64,000 bases of DNA. It comes from Thioalbus denitrificans. GTDB lineage: Bacteria; Pseudomonadota; Gammaproteobacteria; DSM-26407. The notes beneath the pieces are model-generated. The model was not told the DNA's origin and made no database searches. It saw only the letters and a program-made list of their open reading frames with translations. The DNA lies in contig NZ_QPJY01000011.1 of assembly GCF_003337735.1 (NCBI RefSeq), positions 38,350 to 102,349 on the forward strand, in the 5' to 3' direction. Below are positions 50,159-60,250 of this stretch, in pieces; position 1 is the stretch's first letter; each line of letters starts with the position of its first letter. The translations under genes and the position numbers were made by a program.

Positions 50159-50899
50159 ATGCTCACCCGCTGCCCACAATGCGAAACCGTCTTCCGCCTC
50201 CGCCCCGAACAGCTGGAGCCGGCCGGGGGGCTGGTCCGCTGCGGCAACTGCCGGAACGTCTTCGATGCCGCCGCCGAACTGATTGCTGAACCCGATGCGC
50301 CCACTGCGTCCGATGCCTCCATAGCGGACGCCGGCATGCCGCCGGAGAGCGGGCCCGGGTCCCTGCCCGCGCCGGAGGCCGGGCCGGACGCGGGCGAGGA
50401 TGTCTGGCAGGCGCCCCGCACCCGCTCCGCATCGCTGGCACCGCTGGCCTGGGCTGCGGGCACCCTGGTCCTGCTGCTGGTCCTGCTGCTGCAGTACGCC
50501 CACTTCCGCCCCGAGGCGTTCAACGCCTATCCCGAGATCCGTCCCCTGCTGGTGCGCCTGTGCGCCACCACGGGCTGCACCGTGCCGCCCCTGCGCGCCC
50601 CCGACCGCATCCGGCTGCAGGCGCGCGATGTGCGCACTGACCCCGGGCAGCCGGGGCGACTGCTGGCCAACGCGATCCTGGTCAACGAGGCCGGCTACTC
50701 CCAACCGTATCCCGAACTGGAGCTCACCCTGACCACGACCGAGGGCGCGGTGAAGGGCATGCGCGTCTTCACGCCGGCGGAGTACCTGCCCGACGTCCGG
50801 GACGTGAAGCGGCTGATGCCGCCCGACACACCGGTGCACGCCCGCCTCGAACTGGCCGACCCGGGAAATGTGACGGGTTATACGTTCCGGTTCCGCTGA
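50159..50899 (+). CDS. MJ0042-type zinc-ribbon / DUF3426 protein
   Basis: 246 aa. The N-terminal zinc ribbon (TRCPQCETVFRLRPEQL, VRCGNCRNVFDA) is joined by an acidic linker to one membrane helix (LAWAAGTLVLLLVLLLQYAH, about 97-118) and a C-terminal DUF3426 domain with YPELELTLTTTEG and VFTPAEYL. The function is unknown. The gene sits between prmA and dusB in many Gammaproteobacteria. T-rich spacing upstream contains TTGACA at 50052-50057 but no well-spaced -10 box. Confidence 0.85.
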   Translation: MLTRCPQCETVFRLRPEQLEPAGGLVRCGNCRNVFDAAAELIAEPDAPTASDASIADAGMPPESGPGSLPAPEAGPDAGEDVWQAPRTRSASLAPLAWAAGTLVLLLVLLLQYAHFRPEAFNAYPEIRPLLVRLCATTGCTVPPLRAPDRIRLQARDVRTDPGQPGRLLANAILVNEAGYSQPYPELELTLTTTEGAVKGMRVFTPAEYLPDVRDVKRLMPPDTPVHARLELADPGNVTGYTFRFR

Positions 50900-51049
50900 G
50901 CGGCGCAGTCTTATGGGCGACGGTCGCAACCGCACTTTAACCCGCACCGGCGAGCGGTTAACATGAGCGGCCTGTCTTCCCGAAACTGGACTGGTGGTGA
51001 AGAATCCCGGAGCGCAGAGTCCGCCACCACCGCCAACGGCACCGTGACC

Positions 51050-52042
51050 ATGAACATCGGCCCCTACCGGCTCCCGAACAACCTCGTGCTCGCCCCCATG
51101 GCGGGCGTGACCGACCGGCCGTTCCGGCAGCTGTGCCGGCGCCACGGCGCGGGCCTGGCCGTATCGGAGATGGTCAGCTCGAACGCCCTGCTCTGGGGCA
51201 GCGAGAAGACCCGCCGCCGGACCGACCATGCGGGCGAGGCCGAACCGCGCTCGGTACAGATCATGGGCGCCGATCCAGCCATGATGGCCGAGGCGGCCCG
51301 CTACAACGCCGACCAGGGCGCCCAGATCATCGACATCAACATGGGCTGTCCGGCCAAGAAGGTCTGCAACGTGGCGGCCGGCTCCGCGCTGCTGCGCGAC
51401 GAGCCCCTGGTGGCCCGCATCCTGGAGGCGGTGGTGACGGCGGTGGCGGTCCCGGTCACCCTCAAGATCCGCACCGGCTGGGACCATGACCACCGCAACG
51501 GGGTGCGCATCGCCCGCCTCGCGCAGGCCTGCGGTATCCAGGCCCTGGCGGTACACGGGCGGACCCGGGCCGACGGCTACCGCGGCGAGGCGGAGTACGA
51601 CACCATCCGCGCCATCAAGGCCGAGGTCTCCATACCCGTCATCGCCAACGGGGACATCCGCACTCCGCGGCGGGCCCGCGAGGTACTGGAGCATACGGGT
51701 GCCGACGCCATCATGATCGGACGCGCGGCCCAGGGCCGGCCGTGGATTTTCCGGGAAGTGGCCCATTACCTGGCCACCGGGCAGGAACTGCCGGCGCCCC
51801 CCGCCGCCGAGGTTCACGCCCTGGTGCGGGAGCACCTGGAGGCGATCTACGCCTTCTATGGCGAGCGCACTGGCCTGCTCATGGCCCGCAAGCACGTATC
51901 CTGGTATACCAGGGGCCTGGCCGGCGGCGCGGCGTTCCGGGAGTGGTTCAACCGGCTTGCGGGCATCGAAGAGCAGCGGACCCACATCGAGTCATTCTTC
52001 GGGGAACTGGAACTGAAACGGACGAGGTCGATGGCGGCATGA
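51050..52042 (+). CDS. dusB: tRNA-dihydrouridine synthase B
   Basis: 330 aa from the ATG at 51050 (E. coli 321); an upstream in-frame start at 50963 would add a non-conserved leader. It reduces uridine to dihydrouridine in the tRNA D-loop using FMN. The catalytic Cys lies in INMGCPAKK, and MAGVTDRPFR, VPVTLKIRTGW and MIGRAAQGRPWIF are signatures. Overlaps fis by 4 bp (ATGA), the classical dusB-fis arrangement. Confidence 0.95.
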   Translation: MNIGPYRLPNNLVLAPMAGVTDRPFRQLCRRHGAGLAVSEMVSSNALLWGSEKTRRRTDHAGEAEPRSVQIMGADPAMMAEAARYNADQGAQIIDINMGCPAKKVCNVAAGSALLRDEPLVARILEAVVTAVAVPVTLKIRTGWDHDHRNGVRIARLAQACGIQALAVHGRTRADGYRGEAEYDTIRAIKAEVSIPVIANGDIRTPRRAREVLEHTGADAIMIGRAAQGRPWIFREVAHYLATGQELPAPPAAEVHALVREHLEAIYAFYGERTGLLMARKHVSWYTRGLAGGAAFREWFNRLAGIEEQRTHIESFFGELELKRTRSMAA

Positions 52043-52332
52043 ACGCAGTGGTGGACGCCGGCAAGGCGACAGTGACCAAGCTGAAGGTGGAAAGGGAAAG
52101 CCGCGGGGAACCGCTCGGTGACTGCGTGCGCGAGGCACTCGAGAATTTCTTCGCCCACCTCGACGGACATCCCGCGAGCGATCTCTACCGCATGGTGATA
52201 GGCGAGGTGGAGAAGCCGCTGCTGGAAACCGTCATGCGCCACGCCGGCGGCAACCAGACCCGCGCCGCCGAAATGCTCGGCCTGAACCGCGGCACCCTGC
52301 GCAAGAAGCTCAAGCAGTACGACATCGAGTGA
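52039..52332 (+). CDS. fis: DNA-binding protein Fis
   Basis: 97 aa (E. coli 98). Nucleoid-associated activator of rRNA promoters and recombination. The C-terminal helix-turn-helix GGNQTRAAEMLGLNRGTLRK is near-identical to the family; the N-terminal beta-hairpin region is shorter and diverged. Starts inside the dusB stop. The stop codon TGA is also the first unit of a heptamer repeat island. Confidence 0.95.
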   Translation: MNAVVDAGKATVTKLKVERESRGEPLGDCVREALENFFAHLDGHPASDLYRMVIGEVEKPLLETVMRHAGGNQTRAAEMLGLNRGTLRKKLKQYDIE

Positions 52333-52539
52333 GGCGTGAGGTGTAAGGAGTGAGGCGTGGGCGCGGGGTTGCTTGCGCCGTTGCCCGTCACCCACACCAT
52401 TCCTGACACCTCCCGTCGCCTGTCACCTATTACCTGTCGCCCGTAGTCCCTCACGCTTCACCCCTCACGCTTCACCCCTCACGCTTCACCCCTCACCCCT
52501 CACCCCTCACCCCTCACCCCTCACCCCTCACCCCTCACT
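52329..52539. repeat. Heptamer-repeat island between fis and purH
   Basis: Left arm 52329-52363: GTGAGGC, GTGAGGT, GTAAGGA, GTGAGGC, GTGGGCG. Right arm: 13 exact-phase units from 52449 to 52539 (CCTCACG and CTTCACC alternating three times, then CCTCACC six times, then CCTCACT), preceded by degenerate units from about 52411. The right arm is the complement of the left. It covers the -35 region of the purH promoter. Confidence 0.85.
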
Positions 52540-52547
52540 TAATGGGG

Positions 52548-52553
52548 TATAAT
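52548..52553 (+). promoter_or_regulatory. purH -10 box next to the repeat array
   Basis: A perfect TATAAT 50 bp before the purH ATG. The expected -35 position (about 52525-52530) falls inside the heptamer array and does not resemble TTGACA. Expression may therefore depend on an activator or on the array itself. Confidence 0.5.
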
Positions 52554-52602
52554 CCGCGCTCGTCACCTGTCCCTGGCCACCTATTCGACAACGGTTCGCC
52601 CT

Positions 52603-54183
52603 ATGCCCACCCAGACTGATTCAACTCCCATCCGCCGCGCGCTCATCAGTGTCTCCGACAAGACCGGCGTGGTCGATTTCGCCCGCCGCCTGCAGGAGCG
52701 CGGCGTGGAGATTCTCTCCACCGGCGGCACCGCCCGGCTGCTGGCCGAGAACGGCATTCCCGTGGTGGAGGTCTCCGACCACACCGGCTTCCCGGAGATG
52801 ATGGACGGCCGGGTGAAAACCCTGCATCCGAAGGTCCACGGCGGCATTCTCGGCCGTCGCGGCGTGGACGAGGCGGTGATGGAGCAGCACGGCATCCCCC
52901 CCATCGACCTGGTGGCGGTCAACCTCTACCCGTTCGAGCAGACGGTGGCCAGGCCCGGCTGCGATCTGCCCACCGCCATCGAGAACATCGACATCGGCGG
53001 GCCCACCATGCTGCGCGCAGCGGCCAAGAACCACGCGGCGGTGACCGTGGTGGTGGATGCCGCCGACTACGATCGCGTGCTGGAGGAGATGGGCGCGAAC
53101 GACGGCGCGGTCAGCTCCGCCACCCGCTTCGACCTGGCGGTGAAGACCTTCGAGCACACCGCCGCCTACGACGGGGCCATCGCCAACTACCTGGGGACAA
53201 TCGGGGCCGACGGTGGCAGGAGCGCCTTCCCGCGGACCTTCAACCTGCAGGTGCGGCAGGTGCAGACCATGCGCTACGGCGAGAACCCCCATCAGCAGGC
53301 CGCCTTCTTCGTGGAGCGCGATGCGCCGGGCGGCTCCATCGCCCGCGCCCGCCAGCTGCAGGGCAAGGAGCTCAGCTACAACAACATCGCCGACACCGAC
53401 GCGGCCCTGGAGTGCGTCAAGCAGTTCGACGGGGACCCGGCCTGCGTCATCGTCAAGCACGCCAATCCCTGCGGCGTGGCCCTGGGCGGCAGCCTGCTCG
53501 AGGCCTACGACCGCGCCTACGCCACCGACCCGGAGTCGGCCTTCGGCGGCATCATCGCCTTCAACGGGGAGCTGGACGCCGCCACCGCGCAGACCATCGT
53601 GGAGCGCCAGTTCGTCGAGGTCATCATCGCCCCCCGCGTCTCGGCCGAGGCCGTGGCGGCAGTGGCGGCGAAGAAGAACGTGCGCCTGCTGGAGTGCGGC
53701 GACTGGAGCGCCGCCACCGGGCGCCGGCTCGACTTCAAGCGGGTCAACGGCGGGCTGCTGGTGCAGGACGCCGATGCCGGGCTCCACAACGAGCTGCGGG
53801 TGGTGAGCGAGCGCCAGCCGAGCGAGGCGGAGTTGCGCGACCTGCTCTTCAGCTGGCGGGTGGCCAAGTACGTCAAGTCCAACGCCATCGTCTACGGGCG
53901 CGACAGCCGGACCATCGGTGTCGGCGCCGGGCAGATGAGCCGGGTCAACTCCGCCCGCATCGCCGCCATCAAGGCCGAGCACGCGGGGCTCGAGGTGAAG
54001 GGTTCGGTCATGGCCTCCGACGCCTTCTTCCCCTTCCGCGACGGCATCGACAGCGCCGCCGCGGCCGGCATCGCCGCGGTCATCCAGCCCGGCGGCTCCA
54101 TGCGCGACGAGGAGGTCATCGCCGCCGCCGACGAGCACGGCATGGCCATGGTCTTCACCGGCATGCGCCACTTCCGGCACTGA
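52603..54183 (+). CDS. purH: Bifunctional AICAR transformylase/IMP cyclohydrolase
   Basis: 526 aa. Last two steps of IMP synthesis. The N-terminal IMP cyclohydrolase (MGS-like) domain has STGGTARLL and [13 protein letters not shown]; the C-terminal transformylase domain has [11 protein letters not shown] and [12 protein letters not shown]. purD follows 181 bp downstream, separated by another repeat island. Confidence 0.97.
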   Translation: MPTQTDSTPIRRALISVSDKTGVVDFARRLQERGVEILSTGGTARLLAENGIPVVEVSDHTGFPEMMDGRVKTLHPKVHGGILGRRGVDEAVMEQHGIPPIDLVAVNLYPFEQTVARPGCDLPTAIENIDIGGPTMLRAAAKNHAAVTVVVDAADYDRVLEEMGANDGAVSSATRFDLAVKTFEHTAAYDGAIANYLGTIGADGGRSAFPRTFNLQVRQVQTMRYGENPHQQAAFFVERDAPGGSIARARQLQGKELSYNNIADTDAALECVKQFDGDPACVIVKHANPCGVALGGSLLEAYDRAYATDPESAFGGIIAFNGELDAATAQTIVERQFVEVIIAPRVSAEAVAAVAAKKNVRLLECGDWSAATGRRLDFKRVNGGLLVQDADAGLHNELRVVSERQPSEAELRDLLFSWRVAKYVKSNAIVYGRDSRTIGVGAGQMSRVNSARIAAIKAEHAGLEVKGSVMASDAFFPFRDGIDSAAAAGIAAVIQPGGSMRDEEVIAAADEHGMAMVFTGMRHFRH

Positions 54184-54202
54184 GGCAACAGCTGCGGGAA
54201 CC

Positions 54203-54341
54203 ATTCAACGCGAAGACGCAAAGACGCGAAGGAACGGGGAAGGCGAAGGCAATTTGGCGTGGCGCCCCCACCAGGCATAAGACATGGGCCGCGCCCCCTT
54301 ACCTCGCATCCCCTTGGCGTCTTGGCGTCTTGGCGTTCAAT
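54203..54341. repeat. Paired inverted arms of 8-bp repeats between purH and purD
   Basis: Left arm 54203-54231 is built on GAAGACGC-type octamers; right arm 54313-54341 has CTTGGCGT three times. The arms are complementary at 25 of 29 positions and are separated by 81 bp of unrelated sequence. No gene is present in the interval. Confidence 0.75.
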
Positions 54342-54364
54342 CCCTGTAATCAGGAGATACTCTG

Positions 54365-55657
54365 ATGAAGGTACTGATTATCGGCGGCGGCGGGCGCGAG
54401 CATGCGCTGGCCTGGAAGGTGGCCCAGTCGGAGCGGGTGGAGCAGGTGCTGGTGGCGCCGGGCAACGCCGGCACGGCGCGGGAAGCCAAGACGGAGAACG
54501 TGCCGGTCGCGGTGGATGACATCGCGGGACTGGTGAGCCTGGCCCGCAACCGCGGCGTGGAGCTGACCATCGTCGGCCCCGAGGCGCCGCTGGTGCTGGG
54601 GGTGGTGGACGCCTTCCGCGCCGCTGGCCTGGCCATCTACGGACCCGGCCAGGCGGCGGCCGAGCTGGAGGGATCCAAGGCCTTCACCAAGGACTTCCTG
54701 GCCCGCCACCGGATCCCCACCGCCGCCTACGGCAACTTCACCGACGTGGACGAGGCCGTCGCCTACATCCGCGCCCGGGGCGCACCCATCGTGGTGAAGG
54801 CCGACGGCCTCGCCGCGGGCAAGGGGGTCATCCTGGCCCAGACCGAGGCCGAAGCCGAGGCGGCGGTGCGGGACATGCTCGCGGGCAACGCCTTCGGCGA
54901 AGCCGGTCACCGGGTGGTGGTGGAGGAGTTCCTCACCGGCGAGGAGGCGAGCTTCATCGTCATGGTGGACGGCGAACACATCCTGCCCATGGCCACCTCC
55001 CAGGACCACAAGGCCCGCGACGACGGCGACCGCGGGCCCAACACCGGCGGGATGGGTGCCTACTCTCCCGCCCCGGTGGTCACCGCGGAGATCTGGGAAC
55101 GGGCCATGCGCGAGGTCATCGAGCCCACCGTCCGCGGCATGGCCGCCGAGGGCCGGCCCTACACGGGCTTCCTCTACGCCGGGCTGATGATTGCGGCCGA
55201 CGGCACCCCCAGGGTGCTGGAGTACAACTGCCGCTTCGGCGATCCGGAGACCCAGCCCATCATGATGCGCCTGCGCTCGGACCTGGTCAGCCTGGTGGAG
55301 GCCGCGGTGGCCGGCCGGCTGCACGAGGTGGAGGCGGCCTGGGATCCCCGCGCCGCCCTGGGCGTGGTCATGGCCGCCGGCGGCTACCCCGCCGAGTACC
55401 GCAAGGGCGATGTCATCCACGGCATCGAGGCGGCCGACAGCGCCGACACCAAGGTCTTCCACGCCGGTACTGCGCTGCACAACGAGGCGGTGGTCACCCA
55501 CGGGGGCCGGGTGCTGTGCGTCACGGCGCTGGGCGACACGGTGCGGGCGGCACAGCAGCGCGCCTACGCCGGGGTCGCCGCCATCCACTGGGAGGACGCC
55601 TACTACCGCCGCGATATCGGCTACCGGGCGGTGGCGCGGGAAACCGCCGCGGGTTGA
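54365..55657 (+). CDS. purD: Phosphoribosylamine-glycine ligase
   Basis: 430 aa ATP-grasp enzyme of purine synthesis. N-terminal [19 protein letters not shown]-grasp glycine region [12 protein letters not shown], and [16 protein letters not shown] are diagnostic. CAGGAG precedes the ATG. Confidence 0.97.
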   Translation: MKVLIIGGGGREHALAWKVAQSERVEQVLVAPGNAGTAREAKTENVPVAVDDIAGLVSLARNRGVELTIVGPEAPLVLGVVDAFRAAGLAIYGPGQAAAELEGSKAFTKDFLARHRIPTAAYGNFTDVDEAVAYIRARGAPIVVKADGLAAGKGVILAQTEAEAEAAVRDMLAGNAFGEAGHRVVVEEFLTGEEASFIVMVDGEHILPMATSQDHKARDDGDRGPNTGGMGAYSPAPVVTAEIWERAMREVIEPTVRGMAAEGRPYTGFLYAGLMIAADGTPRVLEYNCRFGDPETQPIMMRLRSDLVSLVEAAVAGRLHEVEAAWDPRAALGVVMAAGGYPAEYRKGDVIHGIEAADSADTKVFHAGTALHNEAVVTHGGRVLCVTALGDTVRAAQQRAYAGVAAIHWEDAYYRRDIGYRAVARETAAG

Positions 55658-55781
55658 GGCACGGTTCACACACTGAAAGCTGCAGGCCGCGACGGGGCGG
55701 ACTATGCTTTTCTGCAGCCCCTGGCAATTCAGGTTCGGCGGCAGATGGTTGGCCCCCAACAACGACAACAGGCCCGACGCG

Positions 55782-56414
55782 ATGACAACTCCAGAACGGA
55801 GTCGCCTATTTCCCGATGCCCCCGTCATCCGCTTCCGCGATCCCTTCGCCGCTCTCCTGGGTATCGGCGAGGACGACGGAATCCTGACCTTTACCTTCGA
55901 TGACGTGGTCAAGCTCGCCGGCCACTACGGCCCCACCGTGGCGGGGGCGTTCCTGGTGGTCAAGCGCGCCGTCGAACTGCTCTACGGCGCAACCGTGCCC
56001 GAGCGTGGGCAGCTGCGCATCACCATCGCCGGCACCGAGGATCAGGGCATCAACGGACCCATGAGCCAGATCTTCACCCTGATCACCGGCTCCGCCGGCG
56101 ACAACGGCTTCCAGGGACTGCACGGCCGCTACATCCGCCGCGGCCTGCTCAGCTTCGACGGCGTGGCCATCTTCGGTCCGGGCTCGTTCACCTTCGAGCG
56201 GCTGGACACGGGGCAGACGGTCACCCTGAGCTACGATCCCACTCCCATTCCCGCGGATCCGGCTACCGGCGAGGATTTGCTCTCCCTGCTCTACGGCGAC
56301 GAGAACGAGGAGGTGCTCGCCCGCTTCCGCCACAACTGGCACGAGCGCATCCGCAGACTCCTCACCGACGGCGGCGAGATGACGGTCCGGGAACTGGATC
56401 GTCCTTCCGCATGA
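55782..56414 (+). CDS. FmdE-like/conserved hypothetical protein
   Basis: 210 aa from the ATG at 55782. The segment DDVVKLAGHYGPTVAGAFLVV and GTEDQGINGPMSQIFTLITG resemble the FmdE/formylmethanofuran-dehydrogenase-subunit-E-like fold, but the family's usual Cys (GHxCPG) is Tyr-Gly here, so a metal site may be absent. The role is unknown. It overlaps the diguanylate cyclase gene by 4 bp (ATGA), suggesting a shared function or sensor-regulator pair. Confidence 0.6.
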   Translation: MTTPERSRLFPDAPVIRFRDPFAALLGIGEDDGILTFTFDDVVKLAGHYGPTVAGAFLVVKRAVELLYGATVPERGQLRITIAGTEDQGINGPMSQIFTLITGSAGDNGFQGLHGRYIRRGLLSFDGVAIFGPGSFTFERLDTGQTVTLSYDPTPIPADPATGEDLLSLLYGDENEEVLARFRHNWHERIRRLLTDGGEMTVRELDRPSA

Positions 56415-57844
56415 GCCGGCCCGGCAGCATCGATCGAGCGCCGCGGCCGACGCGCAGGCTGTTCACCGACCTGGCCCGGTGGATGGTGGGGCTGGGCCTC
56501 CTGGCGGGGATCGCCTTTCCCTTCCTGGCCACCCTCCTCGGCCTGCCTCCGGAAGAGGTCTACACCCCCCGCTTCTTCGGCGCCACCCTGCTGGCCGGCC
56601 TGGCGGTCGGCCTGGCCAACTACGGCCTGGCCCGGGGAGTGGTGCGCCCCCGGCTGCGGCTCCTCTCCGGGCGCATGCACCAGGTGGCCGAGTCCATCGG
56701 TTCGGCCACCTACAGTGACGACTGGAGCCGCTGCCGCCCCGAGACCTGCAGCGTTCCGGTGGACTCCCAGGACGAACTCGGTGAAAGCGCGGCCGCGTTC
56801 AACCGCCTGGTGGGGGCGCTCATGAATGCCCACGAGGTGGAGGACGCGGTGCGGGACTTCTCCCGGGAGCTCTCCGGCCAGCTCGAGCTCGCTCCCCTGG
56901 CGGCGCGGGCCCTGACCCAGCTGCTGAACCATACCGGCGCCCAGGCCGGCGCGGTGCTGGTGGAACAGGGCGGCGAGCTCAATGTCATCGCCGGCCACGG
57001 GCTGGAGGATCGCGAGCGGCTGCGCCACAGCGATCATGTCCGCGAGGCGCTGCGCAGCCAGGCGCTGCGGCGCCTGGAGCTGCCCGAGGACATCGTCATC
57101 GAGGCGTTGGTGGGCAATCTGCGTCCCCGTGAAGTGGTGGTCGTACCCATCGTCTACCAGTCGGTCAACCTCGGCGTGGTGGTCCTGGCCAGCACCCGTC
57201 CCCTGACGGGCGAACGCCTGCGGCTGCTGGAACTGTTCCAGCGCAGCTTCGGCCTGGCCCTGCACAATGCCGTCACCTACGATCACCTGGAGCGACTGGC
57301 GGCCCTGGATCCCCTCACCGGCGCCTACAACCGCCGCTTCGGGCTGGGGCGCCTGCACGAGGAGTACCAGCGGTCCGCGCGCACCCGCGCGCCGCTGGGC
57401 GTGCTGATGCTGGACATCGATCACTTCAAGGCGGTCAACGACACCTACGGCCACCTGGTGGGCGATCGGGTCATCGCCAGCACCGCGAACGCCATCCGCC
57501 GCTGTCTGCGCGAAGGCGACGTGCTGGTGCGCTACGGCGGCGAGGAGTTCCTGGTGCTGCTGCCGGGCGCCGGCTGCGTCGATGCCCAGCGGGTGGCCGA
57601 GCGCATCCGCCACGCGTGCACGGAAACCCCGGTACGCGACGGCGAACAGACCATTCAGGTCACCATCAGCGGCGGCTATACCGCCTTCCCGGAGCAGGAT
57701 GCCGGGGACGAGGATGCCCTCATCCGCAGCGCCGACACCGCCCTCTACGCCGCCAAGGCGGGCGGGCGCAACCGGATTGCCGCGGGCGAATGCCCCCCAT
57801 CGCAGTCCCGTGAACCTCTCGCGCAAGGACGATCCGGCGCCTGA
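56411..57844 (+). CDS. Membrane-anchored diguanylate cyclase with GAF and GGDEF domains
   Basis: 477 aa. Two N-terminal membrane helices (MVGLGLLAGIAFPFLATLL and LAGLAVGLANYGLARGV), a HAMP-like linker, a GAF-like domain (about 150-290), then GGDEF with active-site GGEEF at 376-380. The inhibitory I-site RxxD is present (Arg367, Asp370). It makes c-di-GMP, so it could feed the FimX/PilZ pair 50 kb away. Translationally coupled to the FmdE-like gene. Confidence 0.92.
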   Translation: MSRPGSIDRAPRPTRRLFTDLARWMVGLGLLAGIAFPFLATLLGLPPEEVYTPRFFGATLLAGLAVGLANYGLARGVVRPRLRLLSGRMHQVAESIGSATYSDDWSRCRPETCSVPVDSQDELGESAAAFNRLVGALMNAHEVEDAVRDFSRELSGQLELAPLAARALTQLLNHTGAQAGAVLVEQGGELNVIAGHGLEDRERLRHSDHVREALRSQALRRLELPEDIVIEALVGNLRPREVVVVPIVYQSVNLGVVVLASTRPLTGERLRLLELFQRSFGLALHNAVTYDHLERLAALDPLTGAYNRRFGLGRLHEEYQRSARTRAPLGVLMLDIDHFKAVNDTYGHLVGDRVIASTANAIRRCLREGDVLVRYGGEEFLVLLPGAGCVDAQRVAERIRHACTETPVRDGEQTIQVTISGGYTAFPEQDAGDEDALIRSADTALYAAKAGGRNRIAAGECPPSQSREPLAQGRSGA

Positions 57845-57967
57845 TCCCGAGACTCACGGCGTAGCCGGGCGCGGGCCCGCACCCACCCTTCCGGGCCGGC
57901 GCGGCCGTGACAACGACATCCGGGACTGGCAGCATGGCATCCTTACCACCCCGCACCCGCACCCGCC

Positions 57968-58633
57968 ATGTCGCTCGAACTCCCCGCCACCCTCGCCCTC
58001 GCCGCCCTGCTGCTGGCCGGGGTGCTGCTCGTCGCGGCGCTGCACAGCTGGCGCCGCCGCCGCTGGCTGCAGGGCGGACGCCGCGGCATGGGCGGTCTGC
58101 TCCTGCTGGGGTTGGCGCTGCTGACCGGTTCGGTGGCGGCCAACCTGCACACCTACAGCCGCCTCACCGCCGAGCGGCCGGTGGCTACCCTCGCCTTCGC
58201 CGCCACCGGACCGGCACGCTTCGAGGCCCTGCTCACACTTCCAGGAGGCGACAGCGCCGTCTACCCCCTGGAAGGCGACGAGTGGCAGCTGGACGCCCGG
58301 GTATTGACCTGGCGCGGGCCCGCACGGCTGTTCGGCCTGGACAACCTCTACCGCCTGGAGCGCCTCAGCGGCCGCTGGCGGGACCCGGACCGGGAACGCA
58401 CCGGTCCCCGCAGCGTCCACTCCCTCGCCGAGGCCGCCGGGCTCGATCTCTGGGCCCTGGCCCGGGAGCACGGACGCTGGCTGCCCTGGGTGGATGCGGT
58501 CTACGGCAGCGCCGCCTACCTGCCCCTCAGCGACGGCGCCCGCTACGCGGTGGTCCTCGGCCCCAGCGGCCTCCTCGCCCGCCCCCTCGACCCCGCCGCC
58601 GAGACGGCCGTGCGGGGCTGGCGCTCCGACTGA
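57968..58633 (+). CDS. Conserved hypothetical membrane protein
   Basis: 221 aa. Two N-terminal transmembrane segments (ATLALAALLLAGVLLVAAL, then GLLLLGLALLTGSVAAN) flank a basic loop; the remaining 150 residues (WQLDARVLTWRGPARLFGL, then LDLWALAREHGRWLPWVDAV) are soluble, probably periplasmic. It matches a family often found as an unnamed inner-membrane protein in Gammaproteobacteria; no function is known. A repeat island follows it. Confidence 0.65.
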   Translation: MSLELPATLALAALLLAGVLLVAALHSWRRRRWLQGGRRGMGGLLLLGLALLTGSVAANLHTYSRLTAERPVATLAFAATGPARFEALLTLPGGDSAVYPLEGDEWQLDARVLTWRGPARLFGLDNLYRLERLSGRWRDPDRERTGPRSVHSLAEAAGLDLWALAREHGRWLPWVDAVYGSAAYLPLSDGARYAVVLGPSGLLARPLDPAAETAVRGWRSD

Positions 58634-58642
58634 ACCTGTTGG

Positions 58643-58818
58643 TTTTATCCGCAGATTACGCCGATTACACGGATTGATTCCGCTCTGGTCAGAGTCGGTG
58701 CAAGGGCCTTATCTCGTTCACTCTCCGCCGTCCGGATTCTGTGCCGTCAAGGATGACGGCTGAGTGCGCAACAGATGCACCAATACATTCTGCGTAATCT
58801 GCGTAATCTGCGGATAAA
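58643..58818. repeat. Paired inverted arms of 9-bp repeats before rimO
   Basis: Left arm 58645-58675 (TTATCCGCAGATTACGCCGA and two further 9-mers) and right arm 58787-58817 (CTGCGTAAT units ending CGGATAA) are complementary at 27 of 31 positions. They enclose 111 bp of sequence with no gene. Confidence 0.75.
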
Positions 58819-58893
58819 TAAAAGCCGAACGATCCGGGCAGAGCAACAGCGGTGGTATGATCGGCGCCTCTCCCGGAACGACGGTCGCCGTCC

Positions 58894-60234
58894 ATGTCCT
58901 CCACTCCGATGCGTGACATTCCCCGCGTGGGCTTCGTCAGCCTGGGCTGTCCCAAGGCCCTGGTGGACTCCGAGCACATCCTGACCCGGCTGCGGGCCGA
59001 GGGTTACCACGTGGCGCCCGACTACCACAGCGCGGATCTCGTGGTGGTGAATACCTGCGGATTCATCGACGCGGCGGTGGAGGAGTCCCTGGACGCCATC
59101 GGCGAGGCCCTGGCCGAGAACGGCCGGGTCATCGTCACCGGCTGCCTGGGCGCGAAGGGCGACACGGTGCTGGCGCACCATCCCCAGGTGCTGGCGGTGA
59201 CCGGGCCGCACGCCGCGGCCGAGGTGATGGAACACATCCACGATCACCTGCCGCCGCCGGCGGATCCCTACACCAGCCTGATACCGCCCCAGGGGCTGAA
59301 GCTCACGCCGCGCCACTACGCCTACCTGAAGATCTCCGAGGGCTGCAACCACCGCTGCACCTTCTGCATCATCCCCGGGCTGCGCGGCGACCTGGTGAGC
59401 CGACCCGCGGGCGAGGTCCTCGGCGAGGCGGAGCACCTGGTGGCCGCCGGGGTGCGGGAGCTCAATGTCATCTCCCAGGACACCAGCGCCTACGGCCTCG
59501 ACCTGAAGTACCGCACCAGCTTCTGGAACGGCCGCCCGGTGAAGACCCGGATCACCGAGCTGGCCCGCGCGCTGGGCGGTCTCGGCGCCTGGGTCCGGCT
59601 GCTCTACGTCTATCCCTACCCCCACGTGGACGAGCTCATCCCGCTGATGGCCGAGGGGCATATCCTCCCCTACCTGGACATGCCCCTGCAGCATGCCAGC
59701 CCGTGCATCCTGCGGCTGATGAAGCGCCCGGCCCACGCCGAGAACGCCCTGGCGCGGATCCGGGCCTGGCGGGAAACCTGCCCCGGGCTGACCCTGCGCA
59801 GCACCTTCATCGCCGGCTTCCCCGGCGAGACGGAGGAGGACTTTCGGCAACTGCTCGAATTCCTCGAAGCCGCGGAGCTCGACCGGGTGGGCTGCTTCAC
59901 CTACTCGCCGGTGGAGGGGGCGGCGGCGAACGCCCTGCCCGATCCCGTCCCCGAGGAGGTGAAGGCCGAGCGCCGCGATCGGCTCATGGAGCTGCAGGCC
60001 GGGATCAGCGCCCGGCGCCTGGCGCGCCGCCTCGGCCAGCGCATCGAGGTGCTGGTGGACGCGGTCACCGAGGATGGCGCCGTGGCCCGCAACGCCGCCG
60101 ACGCGCCCGAAATCGACGGCGTGGTCCTGGTGGAGGACGGCCACGGACTGGAGCCCGGCGCCCGGGTGGAGGTGACCGTCACCGACACCGGCGAATACGA
60201 CCTCTGGGCGCGGCTCGACCCCGACGCCGCGTGA
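58894..60234 (+). CDS. rimO: Ribosomal protein S12 methylthiotransferase RimO
   Basis: 446 aa radical-SAM enzyme that methylthiolates Asp88 of S12. N-terminal UPF0004 domain with three cluster cysteines ([30 protein letters not shown]), radical-[14 protein letters not shown], and a C-terminal TRAM domain. The ATG at 58909 is an alternative start. Confidence 0.95.
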   Translation: MSSTPMRDIPRVGFVSLGCPKALVDSEHILTRLRAEGYHVAPDYHSADLVVVNTCGFIDAAVEESLDAIGEALAENGRVIVTGCLGAKGDTVLAHHPQVLAVTGPHAAAEVMEHIHDHLPPPADPYTSLIPPQGLKLTPRHYAYLKISEGCNHRCTFCIIPGLRGDLVSRPAGEVLGEAEHLVAAGVRELNVISQDTSAYGLDLKYRTSFWNGRPVKTRITELARALGGLGAWVRLLYVYPYPHVDELIPLMAEGHILPYLDMPLQHASPCILRLMKRPAHAENALARIRAWRETCPGLTLRSTFIAGFPGETEEDFRQLLEFLEAAELDRVGCFTYSPVEGAAANALPDPVPEEVKAERRDRLMELQAGISARRLARRLGQRIEVLVDAVTEDGAVARNAADAPEIDGVVLVEDGHGLEPGARVEVTVTDTGEYDLWARLDPDAA

Positions 60235-60250
60235 ACCGAGACCGGCAGGG

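Noticed and set aside
52329..52539. Possible CRISPR array
   Set aside because: Units are contiguous 7-mers with no unique spacers, and no cas genes are present. Same for 63903-64000.
58634..58893. tRNA-like or structured RNA in repeat-rich gaps
   Set aside because: The inverted arms mimic stems, but no cloverleaf with T-loop GTTCGA and acceptor pairing was found here or in other gaps.
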